Made by a program: the position numbers and the translations under genes
The notes under the pieces: model-generated
The model's database searches: none
Told to the model about the DNA's origin: nothing
Seen by the model: only the letters and a program-made list of their open reading frames with translations
Part shown: positions 43,687 through 52,046 of the stretch, in pieces
Position numbering within the stretch: position 1 is the stretch's first letter
How the letters are laid out: the number at the start of each line of letters is the position of its first letter
Origin: Chryseobacterium cupriresistens
GTDB lineage: Bacteria > Bacteroidota > Bacteroidia > Flavobacteriales > Weeksellaceae
DNA length: 64,000 nt
Reading direction: 5' to 3'
NCBI RefSeq assembly: GCF_046614675.1
Contig: NZ_JBKKJT010000013.1
Coordinates: 1-64,000, forward strand

Positions 43687-44238
43687 ATGGACGAGTACAT
43701 TGGAATCGTAAAATTATTTGCAGGAAATTTCGCACCTAGAGGCTGGATGTTTTGTGATGGAAGTTTAATAAGCATCTCAAGAAATTCTGCTTTATTTTCT
43801 ATTTTAGGAACAACGTACGGTGGAGACGGTATCACTACTTTTGCCCTGCCTAACTTAAAAGGACGTATGGCTTTGGGAGCAGGGAATGTAAACTCCGGCG
43901 AAAGTTATCCTTTGGGAATCGTATCCGGTACAACACAAAATACTCTTTTATCATCGAACCTCCCAAGTATAGGAGCCGGATTTCAGCTTAAAGTAGCGAA
44001 TAAGAATGCCAATTCATCTACTCCTACAGCTACCTCAACAATTGCCATTTCAGGAACGCAAGTGGGAAGAGATTTCAATGCAGTACCGAGTTTCGTGAAT
44101 GATACCAACCCTGATACAACTATCAATCCGTTAAGTATTTCTTATACAGGACAAGGCTTACCGCTGAATAATATGCCTCCTTACCTAGGCTTAAATTATA
44201 TCATTTGTGTTGAAGGTATTTATCCGCCAAGGGATTAA
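43687..44238 (+). CDS. Tail-collar (MdpB-like) protein
   Basis: A 183-residue protein of the phage tail-collar/microcystin-dependent protein group. The N-terminal collar domain is clear: GIVKLFAGNFAPRGWMFCDG, then FSILGTTYGGDGITTFALPNLKGR; the C-terminus has PPYLGLNYIICVEGIYP. No other phage gene is nearby, so this is not prophage. Such free-standing copies occur in many Bacteroidota with unknown, probably surface, roles. Its leader shares a motif with the bacteriocin-like peptides in this window. The type IX cargo gene follows by 37 bases. Confidence 0.85.
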   Translation: MDEYIGIVKLFAGNFAPRGWMFCDGSLISISRNSALFSILGTTYGGDGITTFALPNLKGRMALGAGNVNSGESYPLGIVSGTTQNTLLSSNLPSIGAGFQLKVANKNANSSTPTATSTIAISGTQVGRDFNAVPSFVNDTNPDTTINPLSISYTGQGLPLNNMPPYLGLNYIICVEGIYPPRD

Positions 44239-44275
44239 TATCCACACCATCACCTAACATTTAAAACCAAACATC

Positions 44276-45097
44276 ATGAAAAGCACTACTTTTTTAGCAA
44301 TCTGTAGTCTGCTCATTTCAATTTTTTCATTCGGGCAGACCAGTACAGAACAATTTGAAACGGAATCGCACGGAAGTACAAGCTTCACCGATAATGGAGT
44401 CATATTTAATATCATTTCACATGTAAGTGTTTTTGATATTCAGGGTAATTTCCCGGGAACCGGCTGGAGTGGAACAGCAAATGATAACAGGTACATCGAC
44501 AATTCGAATAACTCACAATCCCCACCGTCATTCAGCATCAAAACCACTTCCAATTTGTTTAAAGTAAACAGATTCTGGATGTATCTTTCTGCATTGAATC
44601 TGGATCTTAATGTTGCAGGAACACTAACTGTAACCGGAAAACTAAGTGGCGTAACAAAATTTACCCAAACAAAAACAACCGGATTTGCAACAAGCTTAGG
44701 TAGCACGAATGGATATACTTTGATTGATCTTACCAACTTAAATGGTCAGAATTACTCAAATATTGTGATTGACGAGTTACAAATCACAGCAAACGGAGCT
44801 TTCCGATATGTAGGCTTCGATGCCTTCACCTGGGTAAAAGACAGCAATCTGGTACTGGGGACTTCGGAAGCTAAAAGCACCAAAAAAGACCTGACTGTTT
44901 ATCCTAATCCAACCAACGGACCTCTTTCTATTACAACAGAAAAAGCAAGTGAAGCTAAGATCTACAACCTGGATGGTAAAATGCTGAAAACTATTCAAAC
45001 TCAAAAAGGAAATAATGAGGTTAATATTTCAGAACTTCCAAAAGGGGTTTATATTATTAAAACAGCAACAGAATCTACCAAAGTTATTAAAAACTAA
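44276..45097 (+). CDS. Secreted protein with type IX sorting domain
   Basis: 273 residues: signal peptide (1-20, FSFGQ), a beta-sandwich-like middle (about 21-195, no recognised catalytic motif), then a type A sorting domain (LTVYPNPTNGPL to ELPKGVYIIKT). Export is expected through SprA. The order with the tail-collar gene suggests a shared transcript, followed by a terminator at 45149. Confidence 0.82.
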   Translation: MKSTTFLAICSLLISIFSFGQTSTEQFETESHGSTSFTDNGVIFNIISHVSVFDIQGNFPGTGWSGTANDNRYIDNSNNSQSPPSFSIKTTSNLFKVNRFWMYLSALNLDLNVAGTLTVTGKLSGVTKFTQTKTTGFATSLGSTNGYTLIDLTNLNGQNYSNIVIDELQITANGAFRYVGFDAFTWVKDSNLVLGTSEAKSTKKDLTVYPNPTNGPLSITTEKASEAKIYNLDGKMLKTIQTQKGNNEVNISELPKGVYIIKTATESTKVIKN

Positions 45098-45148
45098 TAT
45101 CAGAAAATTTTATAAGTTCCATATCCCACAAAGATTCTAATTCATGAA

Positions 45149-45182
45149 TGACAAATCCCTTTTAACGAAGGGATTTTGTCAT
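45149..45182 (+). terminator. Terminator after the type IX cargo gene
   Basis: TGACAAATCCCTT pairs with AAGGGATTTTGTCA with one bulge, followed by T-rich sequence. Its right arm covers the stop codon of the convergent glycosylase gene. Confidence 0.7.
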
Positions 45183-45865
45183 TTTCTCAAAGCTAAAATG
45201 TACTTGTCTATATAAAGCTGTTTTTCTTTTGATTTGTACTGCTGGATATATCTTGGATGCTCCAGAACGGTCATCGTCTCAAAGAGTTGGGTTTCTTTGT
45301 TTAATTGTGAAATGAATTCGGCATTCTTTTTACCCAGAACAAAAACTTCTGAGGTATCCAGATTAAGGCTGATATGCTTCTTCAAAGATTCGATCATAAA
45401 GTCTTTGACTGAATTGAAGAGTTCTTTATCATCATAATAGTTGGCATTGAGCCAGCCGTTTTTTGTTTTTCTTACAATAGCCAGCGGAAATGGAGAATTG
45501 ATATAAATATCTTTATAGAAAAGATCAGTACCACCATAGTCTTCAATCATATCATACATGAAAACGGAAGAAACTTCATGGGTACGGGCAGATTTCATTT
45601 TGATTCCGCAGACATTTTCCAGTCTTTTTGTATCGGTAAACGGAACTCCAGTTACTCCCGCGCCATGGCGGCTGGGATTGATTCCGATGATGAATTTCCT
45701 CTTAGCTGAATCATCGTAGAATTTATGATAAAACTCTTCCATCACCTTCAACGTCTCAGGATTATCCAGATAAGGATTCAGGACTTGAAAATCATCAGGA
45801 AGATTTCCTGTGAAACTAAGGTTTTTGTTGAAATCTATCACATGATCCGCAAAAGTTTTATCCAT
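45179..45865 (-). CDS. SMUG2-like uracil-DNA glycosylase family protein
   Basis: A 228-residue member of the uracil-DNA glycosylase superfamily (SMUG2/DUF4918-like). Motif 1 is GINPSRHGAGVTGVPFTD (near residue 73) and motif 2 is LEHPRYIQQY near the C-terminus. It should remove damaged bases such as uracil. The frame extends to 46006, but the ATG at 45865 lies just behind a strong promoter (45881-45911) and gives the family N-terminus. Confidence 0.85.
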   Translation of the reverse strand: MDKTFADHVIDFNKNLSFTGNLPDDFQVLNPYLDNPETLKVMEEFYHKFYDDSAKRKFIIGINPSRHGAGVTGVPFTDTKRLENVCGIKMKSARTHEVSSVFMYDMIEDYGGTDLFYKDIYINSPFPLAIVRKTKNGWLNANYYDDKELFNSVKDFMIESLKKHISLNLDTSEVFVLGKKNAEFISQLNKETQLFETMTVLEHPRYIQQYKSKEKQLYIDKYILALRK

Positions 45866-45880
45866 GAAATCATTTTTATT

Positions 45881-45911
45881 GTAAAGTAACAAAATTATCC
45901 TGTTGCTCAAA
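45881..45911 (-). promoter_or_regulatory. Promoter of the glycosylase gene
   Basis: -33 TTTG (45908-45911), 19 bp spacer and -7 TACTTTAC (45881-45888; consensus TAnnTTTG). The transcript would start within about 10 bases of the ATG at 45865, which decides that start over the upstream one. Confidence 0.6.
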
Positions 45912-46041
45912 CCTTTTATCATCATCCTGTCAAGGTTTAAAGTCTTGAACGATAAATATTTTAAAGAAACTTTTCGCATCCGTTTTTTTATTATATTCGT
46001 TTTCAATAAGATAAAACTTATTCAATTAAAACTTCTAACCT

Positions 46042-46719
46042 ATGATTGGAATTATTATTGAGCTTATCATTTCGTGGCTTCTCCTGAGGTTCATCGCAAA
46101 AAAGGACCTTTCTGTTTTAGGATTTAAACCCAGCCAGGCAAGATTGATTAACCTGAGCATAGGTTTTCTTTTGGCAGCTGTAGTATGCAGCGTTTATCAA
46201 ATCTTGACAACAGCCTTTATCAATAACAGCTGGATACTGAATAAGCCAATATCATTTTCTGCAGCATTGATGAGCTTATGGTGGATTGTAAAGTCTGTTT
46301 TGTTTGAAGAATTACTTTTCAGAGGAGCTTTGCTTTATCTTGCTATAGAAAAATGGGGAACGACAAAAGCCTGCCTTTTATCTGCTGCGTGCTTCGGAAT
46401 CTACCATTGGTTTTCTTATAATGCATTTGGAAATCCTTTTCAGATGGTAATTATTTTTGTAATGACGTCTATTTTTGGGTGGATGCTCGCAGTGTCCTTT
46501 GCTAAGACAAAATCTTTGTACCTTCCTATAGGTCTTCATCTGGGCTGGAATTTGTTTAATATTCTGATATTCTCGAACGGACCGCTTGGCAAGCAGCTCC
46601 TTATAAAAGCTAATGCAAATCATCTGGAAGGAATCCCTTCATTGCTTGTTTTTTTGTTTCAGATATTCGCGTTACCCATTTTAATGTACGGATATTTTAA
46701 GTTTAAGAAAAAAATATAA
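46042..46719 (+). CDS. CPBP family intramembrane metalloprotease
   Basis: A 225-residue CAAX/ABI-type membrane protease. Motif 1 is EELLFRG near residue 92, motif 2 has the FGIYHW His, and motif 3 HLGWNLFN is near residue 172. About six helices. In bacteria such genes often neighbour bacteriocin-like peptides and give self-immunity; the next gene on the opposite strand is such a peptide, so the link is worth noting but not proven. Confidence 0.85.
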   Translation: MIGIIIELIISWLLLRFIAKKDLSVLGFKPSQARLINLSIGFLLAAVVCSVYQILTTAFINNSWILNKPISFSAALMSLWWIVKSVLFEELLFRGALLYLAIEKWGTTKACLLSAACFGIYHWFSYNAFGNPFQMVIIFVMTSIFGWMLAVSFAKTKSLYLPIGLHLGWNLFNILIFSNGPLGKQLLIKANANHLEGIPSLLVFLFQIFALPILMYGYFKFKKKI

Positions 46720-46775
46720 AAAACTGCCAATCACGAGGAGTAGCAGCTTTGTGTATTGTTTTAAGTTAAAAAAGT

Positions 46776-46937
46776 CTAAGAATCCGCACAGATATAACAT
46801 GCTCTTGCAATATCAGGCCATCTTCCGGGAAGACAACATGTTCCGGGAGGACAAGGGTTAAGCGTACAAGACCAGTTTGGTCCTGCTCCTTTAAGAGATT
46901 TCAACTCATGTCTTGAAAGTTTTTTTAAGTTTTTCAT
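46776..46937 (-). CDS. Orphan leader-type six-cysteine bacteriocin-like peptide C
   Basis: A 53-residue peptide. The leader MKNLKKLSRHELKSLKGA matches that of precursor B (25748) at most positions and ends in G-A, an accepted double-glycine-type site. The core has six cysteines, as does precursor B, in the order C, C, CC, C, C with Pro/Gly-rich spacing. No exporter is adjacent; the PCAT/HlyD pair 21 kb away could serve it in trans. The leader motif copy 3 precedes it and a CPBP protease gene is convergent. Confidence 0.8.
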   Translation of the reverse strand: MKNLKKLSRHELKSLKGAGPNWSCTLNPCPPGTCCLPGRWPDIARACYICADS

Positions 46938-46958
46938 AGTGGTTTGTTTTGGTGTTCT

Positions 46959-46990
46959 CTCCTACTCTGTATGCTTTTCGGATTTCGCCT
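46959..46990 (-). promoter_or_regulatory. Leader motif copy 3, possible pseudoknot
   Basis: On the minus strand AGGC (46990-46987), loop GAAATCCGAAAA, GC, then AGAGTAGGA ending at 46960. TCC (46982-46980) can pair with GGA (46962-46960). It sits 22 bases before the peptide C start. Confidence 0.55.
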
Positions 46991-47062
46991 ATTAAAGTTA
47001 GTAATTTTTCAAACAAAAAACCATAACTAACTGAAATAATGAATATTTCAATTTATATAAGA

Positions 47063-47788
47063 CTAATATTCTAAAGGCTTATAATTTCTAAAAACCTTAT
47101 AAAGATCCTTATCATTTCCTGTGAATACTTTTTCTTCAATAACCTTAAACTTGCCTGTAGAATCTTTTTCTTCCACCACTATTTTATCAGAAACATCTAC
47201 CCGTGCAAATTCATCCAGAGAATCTTTTTTAATTTTTAGAAATACTGTTGTGATAGAGCCTGTTAAAATTACAGAATTGATACACTTTAGTTTTGAATTA
47301 AAACTCAGGTTTGGATAATTATCTGAATTTTTGATGTGGATAAAATTTTTATTTTCCGGTTCATACACGAATAAAGTCATTACGATATTTCCCCCTCTTC
47401 CTGCGATTCCACTTTGATACGTCACATCATTAAAGCCATCATTATTAAAATCACCAATTTGAACATCTAAACCCGTTACTCCATCTTTGATAAATTTAAA
47501 AGTATTTTTTAATTCCCAGGTATGAAACATAGATCCTTTACTTTCTACCCAAATATCTTTTAGATCATAAACATTCAAGGTTACAAATACATCACCATTC
47601 TTAATATGTCTAAATTTTTCAAACTCTACTTTAGTTTTACCTTTTCTTCCCACATTCAGACTGTCAACAAATTTTTCTTCAGAATAATAGCCGTCTTTAT
47701 CTTGTTTTAGATTTCCCGAACAGGAAAAAAGAAATAAAATTGAAAAAGCCCAAAAGACAATGTTAAAAAAGGTTTCTAATGATTTCAT
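47063..47788 (-). CDS. Lipoprotein with FG-GAP-like segment
   Basis: A 241-residue predicted lipoprotein: long hydrophobic signal with lipobox FSC at residue 23, then a mixed alpha/beta mature part. DVQIGDFNNDGFNDVTYQSG (about 115-135) has the D-x-N-x-D-G-x-x-D pattern of calcium-binding FG-GAP/EF-like loops. No family is recognised. It stands alone with a terminator-bounded neighbour on the left. Confidence 0.7.
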   Translation of the reverse strand: MKSLETFFNIVFWAFSILFLFSCSGNLKQDKDGYYSEEKFVDSLNVGRKGKTKVEFEKFRHIKNGDVFVTLNVYDLKDIWVESKGSMFHTWELKNTFKFIKDGVTGLDVQIGDFNNDGFNDVTYQSGIAGRGGNIVMTLFVYEPENKNFIHIKNSDNYPNLSFNSKLKCINSVILTGSITTVFLKIKKDSLDEFARVDVSDKIVVEEKDSTGKFKVIEEKVFTGNDKDLYKVFRNYKPLEY

Positions 47789-47853
47789 GATTAAAAATTT
47801 TCTGATTTTATTACTTATGTTAAGGTTTCAAAACTTGGCAGGAGTTATTAAAA

Positions 47854-47883
47854 AGTCCCTTTCGGTTTAAACCGGAAGGGACT
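47854..47883 (-). terminator. Terminator after paaZ
   Basis: AGTCCCTTTCGGTTT pairs with AAACCGGAAGGGACT over 15 positions with one mismatch. It ends the phenylacetate operon transcript. Confidence 0.8.
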
Positions 47884-47906
47884 CTAAATTTATATTTTAT
47901 TTTGAA

Positions 47907-50402
47907 TTAAATCAATCCAAATTGTTGGAAGTGGTGTGTAAAATGCTTTTTGTGCATCAGTTCCCACATTTCTTTATTCAGTTTTCCGAAAACGTAATTC
48001 ATGTGCTCTGCCTGCGGGTTGTCCTTGTAGTAGATCACAAATTTCTTCAGGTTATCCATGAATGACAGTTTTGCTGCTTCCAGATTTTTATGTTTGGGTT
48101 CCGGAAGTGAACCATCCTGAGGAAGGAAGGGAGCTGTGAATTCTTTTGGCATTGCTCTGTGATTGTAAAGAGAATCCTGCCATTTTTCAAGATTTTCTTC
48201 AGGAGTGAAACATTTTTCTGCTTCGGGTTCTCCAAAACTCACCAATACCGCTTGCTCCAAATGCTCAATCATCTGCTGCGGAGACATTTTTCCCCAAAGC
48301 GCAGGAGTACTTTCCGTTAATCCATTCAATATTTTCTGAATATTTTTTACATTCAGATCGATGAAAGGAGATTGTTTTGCTACCAATGTCAGGATCGTTG
48401 CTACACATACAATCTCATCTCTTTGGTTTACAACCTCAACCAGCCATTTTACAACACCGGAAGGGATATTTCTTCCTTTTACTCCTCTGTTGATTTTTTC
48501 TTTTGCTGTTAAATAAACCGTGATGGTATCTCCGGCGTATACAGGTTTGAAGAAGCTGCAGTCTTCCAATCCGTAATTAGCAATTACAGGTCCTTTTTTG
48601 CCTGAAACAAATAATCCTGCTGCTGCTGAAAGGATAAAATATCCATGAGCAACCGTCTTATCGAAAATAGTGCCTGTTAAACTTGTTGCATCTGTATGGG
48701 CATAGAAATGGTCCCATGAAACATTGGAGAAATTAACGATATCGGCATCAGTAACAGTTCTTCCTGCTGTTTCCAAAGAATCTCCTACTTCCACTTCCTC
48801 AAAATATTTCTGGAAAGGATGTTTGTCTGAGAATTTTTTCTCTGCTCCCTGCTGGTAGATCTTAGTAATAGCTTTCAACACATCCGGTGATCCCTGGATT
48901 GCTGTTTTCTGTAAGAAGAAATGAAGACCGCTAAGTCCGCCCATTTCTTCACCACCTCCCGCTCTACCAGGACCTCCGTGCATCAGTGTCGGAAGTGGAG
49001 AACCATGACCTGTGCTTTCTTTAGCGTTATCTCTGTTCAATACAAAGATTCTTCCGTGCTGAGAGGCCATTTTCCACGAAGTTTCGGCGATAAAGTTTTC
49101 GTCATGAGAAACGATAGATCCTACCAGACTTCCTTTTCCTCTTTTTGCCAGTGCAGCTGCTTCTTCAGCATCTTTATACGGCATCAATGTAGATACCGGT
49201 CCGAAAGCTTCTACATCATGAGAGATATTTTTTTCAAAAGGTTTGTCGTTCAGGAATAGTTTCGGACTCATAAATGCCCCATTTTCATAATTGGCATCTA
49301 CCAGCTCGTGTTTTCCGTCATAGACAAGTTCTGTTTCTGATTTTAATAGATTTACTTTTCTTAAAACTTCTTCATACTGCTGCCTTCCCACCAAAGATCC
49401 CATTTTGGTTTCTCTGCTTAATGGGTTTCCGATTTTTGTCTGATCTAAAGCTTTAGACAAAGCATTCTGAACATCACCGATTAAATGCTCAGGAACAATA
49501 ATTCTTCTGATCGCTGTACATTTCTGTCCTGCCTTCGTGGTCATTTCGTTGCGGACTTCTTTGATGAATAGATCGAATTCCGGAGTTCCCGGTTTGGCCT
49601 CTAGTCCAAGGATAGAACAATTCAACGAATCGGCTTCCATATTGAAACGAACGGCATTTCCTGCAATAGAAGGAAGTGATTTCAATTTTCTTCCCGTGTG
49701 AGCAGAACCTGTAAATAAAACAGAGTCTCCATCCTGAACATAATCAAGAATATTTCCCGGCTCTCCACAAACTAACTGAACAGCTCCTTCAGGCAATACT
49801 CCACTTTCAATCATATCCTGAAATACCGCATTGGTAAGGTAAGATCCGAAAGGAGACGGTTTTACAATAGAAGGAACACCCGCCAGCAAGGAAGTGGATA
49901 ATTTTTCCAACATTCCCCACACCGGAAAGTTATAAGCGTTAATCTGTACAGAAACCCCTTCACTTGGCGTTAAGATATGGGTTCCCAAGAAAGTTCCGTT
50001 GGCAGAAATCTTCTGAGTATCGCCATCTACCCAAAATGAAGTATTGGGAAGCATTCTTTTTGCCAACCCGGAATAGGTAAAGAAAGTTCCGAAACCTCCT
50101 TCGATGTCCACCCACGAATCTATGTGGGTAGCTCCTGTTTTGTATGATAAATCATAATATTTTTTCTTTCTTTCTAACAGGTAAAGTGCTACTTTTTTCA
50201 ACATTTCTCCACGATCGTAGAAAGTCATTGAAGAAAGGTTTTTATATCCTACGGTTCTTCCGTAGTCCAGAGCCTGTTCAAAATTAAGTCCTTCTGTATC
50301 GGAAACAGCTACCTGTTCTCCTGTAACGGCATTGTACAAAGGAATTCCGTTTCCGGTACCTTCTACCCATTGTCCGTAGATATAGTTTTTTAACTTTTCC
50401 AT
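47907..50402 (-). CDS. paaZ: PaaZ with extra C-terminal DUF1569/DinB-like domain
   Basis: Opens the oxepin-CoA ring and oxidises the resulting aldehyde in phenylacetate breakdown. Residues 1-510 are the aldehyde dehydrogenase with catalytic Glu256 and Cys295 (KAGQKCTAI), the same numbers as in E. coli PaaZ. Residues about 530-680 are the MaoC-type hydratase with Asp564 and His569 (WDHFYAH). E. coli PaaZ ends near residue 681, but this protein has 150 more residues: LWGKMSPQQMIEHLEQAV and YVFGKLNKEMWELMHKKH, then HHFQQFGLI, match a DUF1569 (DinB-like) domain. It is the last paa gene, separated from paaY by a RAYT and an esterase gene. Confidence 0.95.
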   Translation of the reverse strand: MEKLKNYIYGQWVEGTGNGIPLYNAVTGEQVAVSDTEGLNFEQALDYGRTVGYKNLSSMTFYDRGEMLKKVALYLLERKKKYYDLSYKTGATHIDSWVDIEGGFGTFFTYSGLAKRMLPNTSFWVDGDTQKISANGTFLGTHILTPSEGVSVQINAYNFPVWGMLEKLSTSLLAGVPSIVKPSPFGSYLTNAVFQDMIESGVLPEGAVQLVCGEPGNILDYVQDGDSVLFTGSAHTGRKLKSLPSIAGNAVRFNMEADSLNCSILGLEAKPGTPEFDLFIKEVRNEMTTKAGQKCTAIRRIIVPEHLIGDVQNALSKALDQTKIGNPLSRETKMGSLVGRQQYEEVLRKVNLLKSETELVYDGKHELVDANYENGAFMSPKLFLNDKPFEKNISHDVEAFGPVSTLMPYKDAEEAAALAKRGKGSLVGSIVSHDENFIAETSWKMASQHGRIFVLNRDNAKESTGHGSPLPTLMHGGPGRAGGGEEMGGLSGLHFFLQKTAIQGSPDVLKAITKIYQQGAEKKFSDKHPFQKYFEEVEVGDSLETAGRTVTDADIVNFSNVSWDHFYAHTDATSLTGTIFDKTVAHGYFILSAAAGLFVSGKKGPVIANYGLEDCSFFKPVYAGDTITVYLTAKEKINRGVKGRNIPSGVVKWLVEVVNQRDEIVCVATILTLVAKQSPFIDLNVKNIQKILNGLTESTPALWGKMSPQQMIEHLEQAVLVSFGEPEAEKCFTPEENLEKWQDSLYNHRAMPKEFTAPFLPQDGSLPEPKHKNLEAAKLSFMDNLKKFVIYYKDNPQAEHMNYVFGKLNKEMWELMHKKHFTHHFQQFGLI

Positions 50403-50416
50403 AAAATATTTAATTT

Positions 50417-50501
50417 ATCAATGTAGAAGTGTAACAGTTTACCAATAATTGTTTGCTGTGGATTTATTGTTACATTTTTACATTGGTATATTGTTACATT
50501 T
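50417..50501. repeat. Intercistronic hairpin repeat, copy A
   Basis: A left arm of CAATGTA/GTGTAACAG units is complemented by a right arm TTGTTACATTTTTACATTGG, giving a long imperfect hairpin upstream of paaZ. It is one of about six related copies in gaps of this operon. Confidence 0.6.
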
Positions 50502-50505
50502 ATTT

Positions 50506-51333
50506 TTATTTCGGTTCCTGATAAGGAAACATTTTCACCAATCCTTCATATAAACTTCTGTGAAGAATGGTTGCGTGATTGTCTGTTTCCATCATTTTAT
50601 ATTCCAATGTCCAGTTTTTCTTTCCTGCTTTTTTTAAAACATCATAGAAAGCTTCAGCATCTTTTACCATCACCGGATGTTCTCCTTTCCCTACAGAAAC
50701 ATAGACAAACTTTTTAGTATCCGTAGATTTTGAAAGCAGTTGTAGAGCCTGTTTTAAAAGGCTTTCATCATCCCACCATAAGCTTGGACTGATGATAAAA
50801 TAGTTATCAAACATTTCCGGATTTTTCAAAAGGATTTCCGTTGCCAGAAGCCCTCCCAAAGACTGACCGAAAAGGTATTTATCTGTAGTTTTAAACTGAC
50901 TTTCCACGTAAGGCTTTAGTTCTTTTTCAACGAATGCAATAAACTTATCTGAATGTCCTGTTGTAGGATAGTCTTTTTGTAAGTCTTTCAAATCCGTGTG
51001 AAATGTAAAATCTCTTTTTCTGTCTACATTAGCAACTCCCACCACAATGGTTTCCGGCATGGAATACATCTGATTAAAGAATTGTACTAATCCTGTCACA
51101 TGAATAAAATCTTCATTGATACTTCCATCCAAAAGATAAATTACCGGATATGATTTTGTTTTGTCATATCCCTGCGGAAGATAAATATTCAGCGTTCTGT
51201 CTTCATTTAATGTTTTGGACTTAATGGTCCTCACTTCTCCGATGGTAAGCGGTTTTGTAGCAACAGTCTGTGCTGATAACGTACACGCCACCGCAAACAT
51301 TATGCTGCATGCAAGTGCAATTTTTTTAATCAT
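50506..51333 (-). CDS. Secreted alpha/beta-hydrolase, esterase D-like
   Basis: A 275-residue exported hydrolase of the putative esterase (Fes/IroE, esterase D-like) family. Signal peptide (ending LSAQ), nucleophile GQSLGG, an ISPSLWWDDESLL motif typical of this group, and a late NHATILH His. The frame extends to 51354, but that would lie in a REP palindrome; the ATG at 51333 is preferred. It interrupts the paa gene order and has no obvious role in phenylacetate breakdown. Confidence 0.85.
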   Translation of the reverse strand: MIKKIALACSIMFAVACTLSAQTVATKPLTIGEVRTIKSKTLNEDRTLNIYLPQGYDKTKSYPVIYLLDGSINEDFIHVTGLVQFFNQMYSMPETIVVGVANVDRKRDFTFHTDLKDLQKDYPTTGHSDKFIAFVEKELKPYVESQFKTTDKYLFGQSLGGLLATEILLKNPEMFDNYFIISPSLWWDDESLLKQALQLLSKSTDTKKFVYVSVGKGEHPVMVKDAEAFYDVLKKAGKKNWTLEYKMMETDNHATILHRSLYEGLVKMFPYQEPK

Positions 51334-51346
51334 ATTTATTTTTGTT

Positions 51347-51391
51347 AAACCCAACGGGTTTTTGAAACCCGTTAGGTTTGATTATTAGCCA
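51347..51391. repeat. REP palindrome left of the RAYT gene
   Basis: AAACC-c-AACGGGTTT and AAACCCGTT-a-GGTTT (51347-51379) form a 15-position hairpin with one mismatch, followed by GATTATTAGC. The same unit is on the other side of the RAYT gene. Confidence 0.8.
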
Positions 51392-51970
51392 TTATTCAAA
51401 ATTTAAAAAGTCATATTCAACAGTAGATTGATGATAATTTTTAAAAACCTCTACCGAATCAAAATACGGCATGATTTCTTCTCTATTCAATTTACTTCCT
51501 TTTTCAGGATTTAAATATGAATTATACGAAGAATGCTTCCATTGGTCAATTTTATTTACAAATCCGTGATTAACCGGATTATTATGGATGTAATGGAGAA
51601 CTTTCAATAAATATTTCTCATCTGATATTTTCTTTCTTTTTACCGCATTCAGAAAAAGAGCTCCTTTTCTATTATATTTTTTGTTGTAAGCTTTAGCATA
51701 AGCATTCAATAAATTACCAAAATTCTTCATTAAAAACTGATGCTCATTTTCACTATTCACATCATCAAAATTCTTAAATCTTAATAACAAATGAAAATGA
51801 TTAGGTAACAGACAGTAGGCATAAATATCAGCAACCGGAAGAATATACTTTTCTATCTTTTCCAGAAAAAATTGATAATTTGAGGGTTCACGAAAAATAA
51901 CTTCAGTCCCATTTACATGAGAGAAAATGTGATAGGTACCTTCAAATTCAAAATTTTCTGTATTAATCAT
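51392..51970 (-). mobile_element. REP-associated tyrosine transposase (RAYT), IS200-like
   Basis: A 192-residue Y1 transposase of the RAYT group, a domesticated relative of IS200/IS605 enzymes that act on hairpin DNA. The HuH metal motif is in YCLLPNHFHLLL (near residue 55); the catalytic tyrosine is probably in the YIHNNPV region (near residue 128). Matching REP palindromes lie immediately on both sides (51347 and 51991), which is the classical arrangement. It splits the paa operon between paaY and the esterase gene. No target-site duplication is seen, so it need not be mobile. Confidence 0.9.
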
Positions 51971-51990
51971 TTTAAATCTGGTATTAATTT

Positions 51991-52035
51991 AAACCTAACG
52001 GGTTTTAAAAACCCGTTAGGTTTGATTATCAGCAA
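51991..52035. repeat. REP palindrome right of the RAYT gene
   Basis: AAACCTAACGGGTTT (51991-52005) and AAACCCGTTAGGTTT (52009-52023) are a perfect 15 bp hairpin with a 3-base loop, followed by GATTATCAGC, matching the left copy in direct orientation. Confidence 0.85.
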
Positions 52036-52046
52036 TTAAATTCATC

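Noticed and set aside
43687..45097. Prophage suggested by the tail-collar protein
   Set aside because: Only one collar-like gene is present, with no integrase, capsid, portal or lysis genes; the next gene is type IX cargo.
51392..51970. Active IS200/IS605 insertion sequence
   Set aside because: The flanking palindromes and protein type fit a RAYT; no accessory TnpB and no typical IS end structure were seen.
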